DNA of 16,180 nucleotides from Legionellales bacterium (lineage in GTDB: Bacteria > Pseudomonadota > Gammaproteobacteria > Eutrophobiales > Eutrophobiaceae): NCBI GenBank assembly GCA_002721165.1, contig PBJS01000023.1, positions 1-16,180 on the forward strand, given 5' to 3'. The position numbers and the translations under genes were made by a program. Every line of letters begins with the position of its first letter. Within the stretch, counting starts at the first letter, position 1. Under the pieces are notes generated by a model. That model was given only the letters and a program-made list of their open reading frames with translations, was not told where the DNA came from and searched no databases. Positions 5,957 to 14,197 of the stretch are shown here, piece by piece.

Positions 5957-7741
5957 ATGACCAAATCATACGAAATTATTAATCATGAATACGATATTGT
6001 TGTTGTTGGTGCTGGTGGCGCAGGACTTAGAGCGACTTTTGGTATGGCTGAAAAAGGTTTAAAAACAGCTTGTATCACCAAAGTATTCCCAACACGAAGT
6101 CATACTGTCGCGGCACAGGGCGGCATGAGTGCCGCACTTGGAAATATGGGGCCAGATGATTGGCGATGGCATATGTATGACACAATAAAAGGTTCAGATT
6201 GGTTAGGCGATCAAGATGCAATTGAATATATGTGTCGAGAAGCTGTACCAGCGGTCATTGAGTTAGAGCATCAAGGGGTACCGTTTTCACGTACTGAAGA
6301 AGGTAAAATATATCAAAGGCCGTTTGGAGGTATGACAACAAATTATGGTGAGGGTACGGCACAACGTACATGCGCTGCTGCCGATAGGACGGGTCATGCA
6401 ATTCTACATACCTTATATCAACAATCTCTGAAATATGAAGCTGAATTTTTTATCGAATATTTTGCTTTCGATTTAATTATGGATAACGGCATTTGTCGTG
6501 GAGTAATGGCATGGAATCTTGAAGATGGGACTATACATTGCTTCAGAGCACATGAAGTTGTACTAGCAACTGGAGGATATGGTAGAGCTTATTTTTCAGC
6601 TACATCAGCACACACATGTACTGGAGATGGAAATGGTATGGTTTTGCGTGCTGGTATACCACTTCAGGATATGGAATTCACTCAATTTCATCCAACCGGT
6701 ATTTATGGTTCGGGGTGTTTAATAACAGAGGGGGTTCGAGGTGAAGGAGGGTATCTTACAAATTCAGAAGGTGAGCGTTTTATGGAACGATATGCTCCCT
6801 CAGCAAAAGATTTAGCTTCTCGAGATGTTGTGAGTCGAGCCATGACAATGGAAATTATTGAGGGGCGTGGTATTGGTAAAGATAAAGATCATATTGAACT
6901 ACATCTTGAACATTTGGGATCAGATGTGATAAATGAACGCTTACCAGGGATTGCAGAATCTGCCGAGATTTTTGCTGGTGTTGATGTAACAAAACAACCC
7001 ATCCCCGTTATACCTACAGTGCATTACAATATGGGTGGTATACAAACTAATTATCAAGGTCGAGTTGTGACGTTAAAAGATAATGATCCAGATTCAATTA
7101 TAGAAGGCTTGATGGCAATTGGCGAAGCTGGTTGTGTTTCTGTACATGGTGCTAATCGACTAGGTTCTAATTCTTTATTAGATTTAATTGTCTTTGGGCG
7201 AGCTGCAGCAAACTATTGTGCAGAGAATATAAAATCTGGATCGCCACACAAACCACTACCAAACGCTTGTGAAGAAGGGTTATCTCGTTTAGATAAATTA
7301 CGTCACAACAAAGGGACCATTAAAACTGCGGAAATTCGTGACAGCATGCAGAAAACGCTACAAAGAGATGCTGCGGTTTTTCGTACCGGCGAAACTCTTG
7401 AAAGAGGGATAAATACGATGTCAGAAATCTGGGATTCATTTTCCGACGTTGTTGTGGCTGATAAAGGAATGGTTTGGAACAGTGATCTGGTAGAAACTTT
7501 AGAGCTAGACAATCTTTTAGGTTGCGCGATGGTAAGTATACATTCCGCCTACAACCGTGAAGAGAGCCGTGGTGCCCATGCTAGAGAAGACTTCCCGGAA
7601 CGCGATGATGAAAATTGGATGAAACATACATTGTCTACGCTAAATGATGATGGTAGCGTGAGCTTTGAGTATAGGCCCGTTCATATGTTTACACTGACAG
7701 ACGAGGTTGACGTTTTTCCACCAAAAAAACGAGTTTACTAA
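5957..7741 (+). CDS. sdhA: Succinate dehydrogenase flavoprotein subunit SdhA
   Basis: SdhA oxidises succinate to fumarate on the cytoplasmic face, using covalently bound FAD. The protein has 594 residues, the usual length. The FAD-binding motif is V-G-A-G-G-A-G at 17-23. His49 in R-S-H-T-V-A-A-Q-G-G is the flavinylation site. Active-site landmarks include F-H-P-T-G, R289 in S-R-D-V-V (aligned with E. coli Arg286), His356 in H-Y-N-M-G-G and the H-G-A-N-R-L-G segment. The C-terminus (D-F-P-E-R-D-D-E-N-W, then P-P-K-K-R-V-Y) and most internal positions read like alphaproteobacterial/mitochondrial SdhA; for example R-T-C-A-A-A-D-R-T-G-H has Cys where E. coli has Ala. The ATG at 5957 is 6 bases after sdhD with no strong ribosome-binding site, consistent with coupling. 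No key residue is missing. Confidence 0.99.
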   Translation: MTKSYEIINHEYDIVVVGAGGAGLRATFGMAEKGLKTACITKVFPTRSHTVAAQGGMSAALGNMGPDDWRWHMYDTIKGSDWLGDQDAIEYMCREAVPAVIELEHQGVPFSRTEEGKIYQRPFGGMTTNYGEGTAQRTCAAADRTGHAILHTLYQQSLKYEAEFFIEYFAFDLIMDNGICRGVMAWNLEDGTIHCFRAHEVVLATGGYGRAYFSATSAHTCTGDGNGMVLRAGIPLQDMEFTQFHPTGIYGSGCLITEGVRGEGGYLTNSEGERFMERYAPSAKDLASRDVVSRAMTMEIIEGRGIGKDKDHIELHLEHLGSDVINERLPGIAESAEIFAGVDVTKQPIPVIPTVHYNMGGIQTNYQGRVVTLKDNDPDSIIEGLMAIGEAGCVSVHGANRLGSNSLLDLIVFGRAAANYCAENIKSGSPHKPLPNACEEGLSRLDKLRHNKGTIKTAEIRDSMQKTLQRDAAVFRTGETLERGINTMSEIWDSFSDVVVADKGMVWNSDLVETLELDNLLGCAMVSIHSAYNREESRGAHAREDFPERDDENWMKHTLSTLNDDGSVSFEYRPVHMFTLTDEVDVFPPKKRVY

Positions 7742-7759
7742 TACTCGAAGAGAGAGAAT

Positions 7760-8542
7760 ATGGCTGAATTTACATTACCAAAAAATTCTAAAATAAAACC
7801 TGGCAAAACTATTTCTGCTGCTAATGGGGCAACTCGTAAGAAGAAATTTTCTATATATCGCTGGGAACCTGATTCAGGTAAGAATCCGAGATTAGATACA
7901 TATGAGGTTAACCTAGACAATTTTGGCCCAATGGTCTTGGATGCAATGATTTATATTAAAAATGAAATTGACTCAACATTAACTTTTCGTCGTTCATGCC
8001 GTGAAGGTATATGTGGTTCATGCGCAATGAACATTGGGGGTACAAATACTCTTGCTTGCACTAAATCAATTTCAGAATTTAATGGTGATATAACAATCTA
8101 TCCTTTACCTCATATGCCAGTAGTAAAAGATTTAGTTCCTGATTTAACTAATTTTTATAAACAATACGCATCGATCAAACCATGGTTGCAAACCAAAACA
8201 GCAGCGCCTAAAAATACTGAAAGATTACAATCTAAAGAGGACAGAGAAAAACTAGATGGCATGTATGAGTGCATACTTTGTGCTAGTTGTTCAACAAGTT
8301 GTCCAAGCTACTGGTGGAATAGTAAGCGTTATCTTGGGCCTGCAATACTACTGCAAGCATATCGCTGGATTGTGGATAGTCGTGATGAAGCAACTACAGA
8401 ACGTCTTAATAAACTTGAAGACTCTTTTAGTCTGTATCGTTGTCATACGATCATGAACTGTACCAATACATGCCCTAAGGGATTAAATCCAGCGAAAATG
8501 ATAGCTGAAATTAAGAAACTTTTGGTTTCACGCTTAACATAG
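7760..8542 (+). CDS. sdhB: Succinate dehydrogenase iron-sulfur subunit SdhB
   Basis: SdhB passes electrons from SdhA flavin to ubiquinone through three Fe-S clusters. The protein has 260 residues, about 20 longer than E. coli SdhB because of an N-terminal extension (residues ~1-28) of the kind seen in alphaproteobacteria and mitochondria. Cys80, 85, 88 and 100 ligate [2Fe-2S]. Cys171, 174, 177 and 238 should hold [4Fe-4S], and Cys181, 228 and 234 [3Fe-4S]. Trp186 in S-Y-W-W-N aligns with quinone-site Trp164 of E. coli. The ATG at 7760 has a purine-rich AAGAGAGAGA ribosome-binding region just upstream and lies 18 bases after sdhA. The full ligand set is present, so the subunit should be functional. 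Confidence 0.99.
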   Translation: MAEFTLPKNSKIKPGKTISAANGATRKKKFSIYRWEPDSGKNPRLDTYEVNLDNFGPMVLDAMIYIKNEIDSTLTFRRSCREGICGSCAMNIGGTNTLACTKSISEFNGDITIYPLPHMPVVKDLVPDLTNFYKQYASIKPWLQTKTAAPKNTERLQSKEDREKLDGMYECILCASCSTSCPSYWWNSKRYLGPAILLQAYRWIVDSRDEATTERLNKLEDSFSLYRCHTIMNCTNTCPKGLNPAKMIAEIKKLLVSRLT

Positions 8543-8566
8543 AATCAACGAATACTTTAATAAGAA

Positions 8567-8815
8567 ATGTCTGATAAAAAAGCACGACTCTTGTGGCGAT
8601 GCAGACGTGGTATAAAAGAAATGGACATTATATTGCAAGAATTTATTAATGTTTCATATGATCAATTAAATGATGAAGACAAAAATGCATTTTCAAAACT
8701 ACTTGATGAGCAAGATTTAGATATCTTGAACTGGATAATGGGCAAAGATAAGCCAGTCAATGATCAATTAGCTAATATTATTAATATTATTAAAACATCA
8801 AGAAATATCAGTTAG
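8567..8815 (+). CDS. sdhE: FAD assembly factor SdhE
   Basis: SdhE (YgfY/Sdh5, SDHAF2 in mitochondria) promotes covalent attachment of FAD to SdhA. The protein has 82 residues. The diagnostic R-G-x-x-E motif is R14-G15-I-K-E18, inside W-R-C-R-R-G-I-K-E-M-D. The second half (L-D-E-Q-D-L-D, then N-W-I-M and D-K-P) follows the E. coli protein closely, so this gene looks gammaproteobacterial, unlike the sdhCDAB genes upstream. It begins 24 bases after sdhB and ends 9 bases before ygfZ, so it sits inside the operon rather than elsewhere as in E. coli. The partner gene ygfX, often next to sdhE in gammaproteobacteria, is absent here. Confidence 0.95.
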   Translation: MSDKKARLLWRCRRGIKEMDIILQEFINVSYDQLNDEDKNAFSKLLDEQDLDILNWIMGKDKPVNDQLANIINIIKTSRNIS

Positions 8816-8824
8816 TATTGAGTA

Positions 8825-9784
8825 ATGGAAAACGATACATGGAAATTAATCCTTAAAAATCTGGCTGTACCAATTAAAAAGTCTGCTTCAAATGATAGCC
8901 CCCTAGCATACCCCCTCACAAGTTTTGCCATTTTAAAAGTAACTGGTGATGACAGGTACTTATTTTTACAAAATCAATTTACAAATGATTTAGAAAATGA
9001 AAAAAAAATAGTGCAATTATCAGCTTGGTGCAACCCAAAAGGAAAAATAATAACAAACTTTATAATAATAAATACTGGTGAAAACTATCTCTTAATCTTT
9101 AAGAAAGATATAAAAGATTATGTACATAAAAAATTGAATATGTATATTCTACGTTCGAAAGTCAAAATAGATGATATTTCTTCTTCATATTTACTACTGG
9201 GCCTGTCAAATATAACTCAATTAAAATTAGATCAAACTACAGTTTCGCTTGATAACATTATTATGAAAAATATTAATGAAAAATTCATTGCGAGATTACC
9301 AAATTCTTCAAATAGGTATTTGTTAGTTACAGATATTAAAACTATGGAAGATGTGATGAGTAAACTAAAGAATACACTAGAATTTCAAGATGACGCTAAT
9401 TGGGAACAACTAGATATTATATCGGGAATACCGTGGATTAATTCTGAAAGTAAAGAAAAATATTTACCTCAAATGATAAATCTTGATAAATTAAAGGCTG
9501 TAAGTTTTAAAAAAGGTTGTTACACCGGTCAAGAAGTTATCGCTAAATTACATTATCGTGGAACTGTAAAGCGTACTATGAAAATTATTAGTTCAGAAAA
9601 TAAATTATATGTAGGAAAGAATTTATACATGGAAAATTCAGAAAAAAAGGTAGGTGAAATTTTGAACTCATCTTCATATAAATATGATGGTATTTTTTTC
9701 AGCCTGGCGGTAATTGAAACTGATAAATTAAGCAACGACTTGTTCTCAGATACCTTATCAAAAGAAAAGGTTTCTATTGTTTGA
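8825..9784 (+). CDS. ygfZ: Folate-binding Fe-S cluster maintenance protein YgfZ
   Basis: YgfZ (IBA57-like, GcvT-related fold) is a tetrahydrofolate-binding protein that supports synthesis or repair of certain [4Fe-4S] enzymes. The protein has 319 residues, near the E. coli length. The family signature K-G-C-Y-T-G-Q-E is at 230-237; Cys232 aligns with the essential Cys228 of E. coli YgfZ. The N-terminal half has the expected L-Q-x-Q-F-T-N-D-L segment at 48-56. It follows sdhE by 9 bases and is probably the last gene of the sdh operon. That placement suggests it serves SdhB cluster assembly or stability, though this is inference. A 93-99-base AT-rich gap follows, in which I see no clear promoter or terminator. 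Confidence 0.93.
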   Translation: MENDTWKLILKNLAVPIKKSASNDSPLAYPLTSFAILKVTGDDRYLFLQNQFTNDLENEKKIVQLSAWCNPKGKIITNFIIINTGENYLLIFKKDIKDYVHKKLNMYILRSKVKIDDISSSYLLLGLSNITQLKLDQTTVSLDNIIMKNINEKFIARLPNSSNRYLLVTDIKTMEDVMSKLKNTLEFQDDANWEQLDIISGIPWINSESKEKYLPQMINLDKLKAVSFKKGCYTGQEVIAKLHYRGTVKRTMKIISSENKLYVGKNLYMENSEKKVGEILNSSSYKYDGIFFSLAVIETDKLSNDLFSDTLSKEKVSIV

Positions 9785-9883
9785 GTATAGAGACGCTAGT
9801 GTAAGAAATAATATGATATTTTTATTTTCACCATAATAAGGATATTATCCAATACTAACTAAAATTAACCGATATTTGTGCCT

Positions 9884-10381
9884 ATGTATAATCCAAAAAT
9901 ATTTTTCATATCTATATTTTTTCTTTGTGTAGCATTACTCGCTTTCGGTCTATATCTAGAGCATTTCCAAGGTTTAGAGGCTTGTCCGCTTTGCATATTT
10001 CAGAGAATTTCTTATATATTAATAGCCTTAATAACATTTACAGCCTTTATCCATAACCCAAGGGATTTACCATTAGTTATATATAAATCCTTAACAATTA
10101 TTGTAGCTTTGAGTGGCGCTTTGATTGCTGGTAGACAAGTATGGTTACAACATCTACCTCCAGAATTAGTCCCTGAATGTGGCCCTGGTCTTGATTATAT
10201 GCTGAACGTTTTTCCTCTTAGCGATGCAATAAAAATGGTCTTAACCGGTTCCGGAGAATGTGCAGAAGTAAAATGGAGATTTATCACTCTAAGTATAGCC
10301 GAGTGGAGTCTTATTATGTTTGTTGGTATATCAATTGTGACTTTACTTTCACTCTATATTAATAGAAAACAAAATTTCTAA
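9884..10381 (+). CDS. dsbB: Disulfide bond formation protein DsbB
   Basis: DsbB is an inner-membrane quinone reductase that reoxidises periplasmic DsbA and passes electrons to ubiquinone. From the ATG at 9884 it has 165 residues, slightly shorter than the E. coli protein. The first cysteine pair is C34-P-L-C37 after the first helix, and the second is C99 and C126 in the long periplasmic loop. Arg41 aligns with the quinone-interacting Arg48 of E. coli. Four transmembrane helices are visible (about 5-25, 43-57, 67-83 and 134-157). A GTG at 9878, two codons earlier and in frame, is an alternative start; neither has a clear ribosome-binding site. The gene converges on maeB with only 7 bases between the stops. 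Confidence 0.93.
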   Translation: MYNPKIFFISIFFLCVALLAFGLYLEHFQGLEACPLCIFQRISYILIALITFTAFIHNPRDLPLVIYKSLTIIVALSGALIAGRQVWLQHLPPELVPECGPGLDYMLNVFPLSDAIKMVLTGSGECAEVKWRFITLSIAEWSLIMFVGISIVTLLSLYINRKQNF

Positions 10382-10388
10382 ACAAATT

Positions 10389-12626
10389 TTAGAGCAAGCT
10401 ACCAGATTCAGTAGCTTTGATCTGTGAATCAACAGTAGCAATTGCAGTGGCATTAACAATTCGACGAACAGTTGAAGATGGAGTTAAAATATGGGCCGGA
10501 TGGTTGAGTCCCACTAAAATTGGTCCAATTGATACACCTTCTCCGAGAACTTTGACCAAATCATAGGCAATCTTTGCAGAATCCAAATTAGGCATCATTA
10601 ATAAGTTTGCATCATCAATAAGCTTTGAATAGGGTAAAACACGTCGACGAATATCTTTTAATAAGGCAGCATCTGCACGTATTGGCGCCTGAACCTCTAA
10701 TACTGAATTCTGTTTTTTTATTATTTCCATTGCCAAAGACATTTTTTTACTAGTTTCGGATTCTGTATCATCACCATTTGAAAATGAGAGTAAGGCAACT
10801 CTAGGGGAAATACCAAAACGCTTTACCATATCTGTAGCAAGCAATGTATTTTCTGCGATTTGCTCTGCTGTTGGATTGACAGTAACAGCAGTATCGCAGA
10901 TAAAATAAACACCTTTTTTAACCATTATCACATTTACTGCAGCTGCTTGATTGATTCCATTCTGAATACCAAGATTTTCTTTAGTAATTTTAAAATGCTC
11001 ATGGTAACGTCCATTAGTTCCACAAATTAAAGCATCTGCTTCTTCCTGATTAATCATCTTCGTCGCCACAAAAGTATTAAGCTCTGAAATATTATCAGTA
11101 GTAAAATTATTCTTTGCTATATACTCGTGTGGGTTGATAATTGTTATATCTTTATTAATGCGTAAACGAAGTCCCATCTGATTAATTCTAGACTCAATAA
11201 TATCCTCATTACCTATAAGTATAGGCTTTGCGATGCCCTCATCTAAAACTGACTGAACAGCATGAAGTATTTTTGTTTCTTCACCTTCTGCATAGATAAT
11301 TTTTTTTGGATCAGCTTTTGCTTTTTCAAATATTGGACGCATCAGAATTACTGTTTCGAAAATATAATGTGATAAGTGTTGGCGATACGCATCCATATCA
11401 TTAATTGGTCGAGTTGCTACACCACTATCCATTGCTGCTTGGGCAGTTGCAGGTGCGAGTTTAATTATCAGACGAGGATCAAATGGTTTTGGAATTAGAT
11501 ATTCTTTCCCAAATTTAAGTTCTTCGCCACCATATGCAGCAACAACTGTATCAGGGGTTTCCTCTTTTGCTAAATCAGCAAGCGCATGAACAAGCGCTAT
11601 TTTCATCTCGTGGTTAATTTTGGTAGCACATACATCAAGTGCCCCACGAAAAATAAAAGGAAAACAAAGAACATTGTTAACTTGATTTGGATAATCAGAT
11701 CGGCCGGTAGCAATAATTGCATCTGAACGTGTTGCTTTAACTTCTTCGGGTAAAATTTCTGGGACAGGATTAGATAAGGCAAAAACAAGTGGATTCTCAG
11801 ACATACTTCTGATCATCGCTGGTTTAACAATTCCGGGACCCGACAACCCAAGAAAAATATCCGCATCTTTTATAACCTCAGATAGTGTTGTAAATTCTGT
11901 TTTATTTGCGAATAGCTTCTTTTCTGGAGTTAGTTCTTTTCGGCTATCTTGTATTACGCCAACACGGTCAATTACAAAAATATTTTCTTTTTTTATACCT
12001 AAGTCATTTAAGAGTTTTAAACATGATATAGCAGCAGCTCCAGCACCTGTGACAACTAGTTTTACTTCAGAAATATTCTTACCAACTATTTCTAAACCAT
12101 TCAGAATTCCTGCAGCAACAATTATTGCGGTACCATGCTGATCATCATGGAATACAGGAATATTCATCCTCTTTCTTAGTTCAGCTTCTATCTGAAAGCA
12201 TTCTGGTGAACGAATATCCTCTAAGTTTATTCCGCCAAATGTTGGCTCTAAACTCGCAATAATATCGATTAATTTATTTGGGTCTTTTTCATTAATTTCT
12301 ATATCGAAAACATCAATACCAGCAAACTTCTTAAATAGAACACCCTTCCCTTCCATCACAGGTTTTGCAGCAAGTGGTCCTATGTCGCCTAGACCAAGCA
12401 CTGCTGTTCCGTTAGTAACAACAGCTACAAGGTTTGCACGTGATGTTAGTTCTGCGGCAAGCTTGCTCTCGCTTGAAATAGCTTTGCAAGGCTCAGCCAC
12501 ACCCGGACTGTAAGCAAGTGCCAAGTCACGTTGATTAGCTAAAGGTTTTGTTGCGGTGATCTCAATCTTTCCGGGTTTCGGAAAACGATGGTAGTCTAAT
12601 GCTGATTTCTCGGATTCTTCTGTCAT
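10389..12626 (-). CDS. maeB: NADP-dependent malic enzyme MaeB with phosphotransacetylase-like C-terminal domain
   Basis: MaeB decarboxylates malate to pyruvate with reduction of NADP, a source of NADPH. The protein has 745 residues (E. coli MaeB 759). The malic domain is at about 10-160: Tyr39 and Lys94 (in M-E-G-K-G) are the likely catalytic residues, and E136-D137 and D161-D162 the likely metal ligands. The nucleotide-binding domain follows, with G-A-G-A-A-A at 194-199. Residues ~425-745 form the phosphotransacetylase-like domain, which in this family is regulatory (acetyl-CoA binding) rather than catalytic. On its strand the gene follows ffh across a 51-base AT-rich gap; co-transcription or a promoter in that gap are both possible. 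The start codon is ATG without an obvious ribosome-binding site. Cofactor choice is taken from the family and is not proven by the sequence. Confidence 0.96.
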   Translation of the reverse strand: MTEESEKSALDYHRFPKPGKIEITATKPLANQRDLALAYSPGVAEPCKAISSESKLAAELTSRANLVAVVTNGTAVLGLGDIGPLAAKPVMEGKGVLFKKFAGIDVFDIEINEKDPNKLIDIIASLEPTFGGINLEDIRSPECFQIEAELRKRMNIPVFHDDQHGTAIIVAAGILNGLEIVGKNISEVKLVVTGAGAAAISCLKLLNDLGIKKENIFVIDRVGVIQDSRKELTPEKKLFANKTEFTTLSEVIKDADIFLGLSGPGIVKPAMIRSMSENPLVFALSNPVPEILPEEVKATRSDAIIATGRSDYPNQVNNVLCFPFIFRGALDVCATKINHEMKIALVHALADLAKEETPDTVVAAYGGEELKFGKEYLIPKPFDPRLIIKLAPATAQAAMDSGVATRPINDMDAYRQHLSHYIFETVILMRPIFEKAKADPKKIIYAEGEETKILHAVQSVLDEGIAKPILIGNEDIIESRINQMGLRLRINKDITIINPHEYIAKNNFTTDNISELNTFVATKMINQEEADALICGTNGRYHEHFKITKENLGIQNGINQAAAVNVIMVKKGVYFICDTAVTVNPTAEQIAENTLLATDMVKRFGISPRVALLSFSNGDDTESETSKKMSLAMEIIKKQNSVLEVQAPIRADAALLKDIRRRVLPYSKLIDDANLLMMPNLDSAKIAYDLVKVLGEGVSIGPILVGLNHPAHILTPSSTVRRIVNATAIATVDSQIKATESGSLL
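10396..10417. other. Hairpin at the convergent dsbB/maeB ends, possible weak terminator
   Basis: AAGCTAC (10396-10402) and GTAGCTT (10411-10417) form a perfect 7-bp stem with an 8-base loop. It lies in the last codons of maeB and just past the dsbB stop, so it can form in either transcript. Neither side has a proper T-run; the closest is TTTT at 10387-10390, which is AAAA in the maeB transcript. It could be a weak bidirectional terminator or an RNA-stabilising 3' hairpin. Confidence 0.35.
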
Positions 12627-12677
12627 TTTTTTTATTATTAATGTAATTATATTTATAATATAGCTATATGACTATTT

Positions 12678-14039
12678 TTAAAAGGGAAATCCTGATGGTT
12701 TACCTCCATTTATCCCCTTCAAGGCATTTGATAATCCTCCCTTGTTTGAAAATTTCTTCATCATTTTTTGCATATGATTGAACTGTTTTAGTAATTTATT
12801 TATATCCTGAACTTTAGTTCCCGAACCAAATGCAATACGTTTTTTTCTTGAGCCATTTATAATTTTTGGATTAAATCTTTCTTTACGTGTCATTGATTCA
12901 ATAATTGCCACTAATCTAACAAATTCGCTATCATTTATCTGACTTGTGATATTTCTAGGTAATTTGTTAGTTCCTGGTAATTTATCAATTATATTGCTTA
13001 TACCACCCATACTAGACATTTGTTTAATTTGGTCTTTGAAATCATCTAAATTGAAACCTTTGCCTTTTTTTATTTTTTTACTTAGTTTAAGCGATTTTTC
13101 TTTATCAGTTTTTTTCTCAATATCTTCTATTAAGGTTAAAACATCTCCCATACCTAATATTTGAGACGCAATTCTATCTGGGTTGAATAATGATAAATCT
13201 TCGCTTCTTTCGCCAACACCAATAAATTTTATAGGCTTACCTGTTATATATTTTACTGTTAAAGCAGCACCTCCACGTGCATCGCCGTCAGCCTTAGTTA
13301 AGATACTTCCTGTTAATGGTAAGATATTATTGAATTCAGCCGCTGCATTAACTGCATCTTGCCCCATCATGCTATCAACAATAAATAAAGTTTCGATTGG
13401 ATTTAATATACTATGAAGGGATTTTATTTCTTGCATCATCATATCGTCGACATGTAAACGTCCTGCAGAATCAACAATGAGAATATCGAAATGTTTTCGT
13501 TTTGCGATCGAGAGCCCATTTTTTGCAATCTCAATAGGCTTATCTAATTCACTACTTTCTAACCATGCTAAATTATTTTCTTTAGCCAAAACTTGTAACT
13601 GTTTTATTGCTCCTGGTCGATAAACATCACAACTAACAAGTGCAACATTCTTGTTTTCTTTTTCTTTTAGATAAACCCCAAGTTTAGCACATGTTGTAGT
13701 TTTTCCAGCTCCTTGAAGTCCGGCTAGAAAAATCACTGCCGGAGGTCGTGTATTTAATTTTAGGGGTTCATTGTCTTTTCCAAGTAAAGTGACTAACTCC
13801 TCATTGACAATTTTAGTTATCGCCTGCCCTGGTGTAAGCGACGATAAAACTTCTTTTTCAAGGGAACGTATGCGAACATCTTCAATAAAAGTTTTTACAA
13901 CAGGTAACGATACATCAGCCTCTAGCAACGCCATACGTATATCGCGTAGTCCATCATTGATATTTTTCTCCGTTAGACGACCATATCCACGAAGCTTTGT
14001 AAAAATATCATTAAATTTTCCAGAAAGTGTATCAAACAT
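12678..14039 (-). CDS. ffh: Signal recognition particle GTPase Ffh
   Basis: Ffh is the protein subunit of the signal recognition particle; with 4.5S RNA and FtsY it targets nascent membrane proteins. The protein has 453 residues, matching the E. coli length. The N domain (1-~90) is helical. The G domain has the P-loop G-L-Q-G-A-G-K-T at 107-114, D-V-Y-R-P at 138-142, D-S-A-G-R at 190-194 (Ser replaces the usual Thr), T-K-A-D at 248-251 and D-A-R-G-G-A-A-L at 253-260. The M domain from about 300 is methionine- and lysine-rich and contains R-I-A-F-G-S-G, part of the 4.5S RNA-binding motif. It is divergent from ypjD and lies upstream of maeB. The ATG is supported by the conserved M-F-D-x-L-S N-terminus. 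Confidence 0.98.
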   Translation of the reverse strand: MFDTLSGKFNDIFTKLRGYGRLTEKNINDGLRDIRMALLEADVSLPVVKTFIEDVRIRSLEKEVLSSLTPGQAITKIVNEELVTLLGKDNEPLKLNTRPPAVIFLAGLQGAGKTTTCAKLGVYLKEKENKNVALVSCDVYRPGAIKQLQVLAKENNLAWLESSELDKPIEIAKNGLSIAKRKHFDILIVDSAGRLHVDDMMMQEIKSLHSILNPIETLFIVDSMMGQDAVNAAAEFNNILPLTGSILTKADGDARGGAALTVKYITGKPIKFIGVGERSEDLSLFNPDRIASQILGMGDVLTLIEDIEKKTDKEKSLKLSKKIKKGKGFNLDDFKDQIKQMSSMGGISNIIDKLPGTNKLPRNITSQINDSEFVRLVAIIESMTRKERFNPKIINGSRKKRIAFGSGTKVQDINKLLKQFNHMQKMMKKFSNKGGLSNALKGINGGKPSGFPF

Positions 14040-14197
14040 ATCTAAGCATTAAATAGATATCAATATTTTTCCATATATTTTATTTAGTAAACGACTTAAA
14101 AAAATCGGTAATTCTTTTAAATAATGTTAAAGTATTACCTGTTTTAGCGTAACCTACAATTGTTTCGTCAACTACATAAAGAGTAAAATTGTTAATT

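Noticed and set aside
12946..14052. Plus-strand open frames antisense to ffh
   Set aside because: They lie fully within the strongly conserved ffh coding sequence on the other strand; their translations show no domain features.
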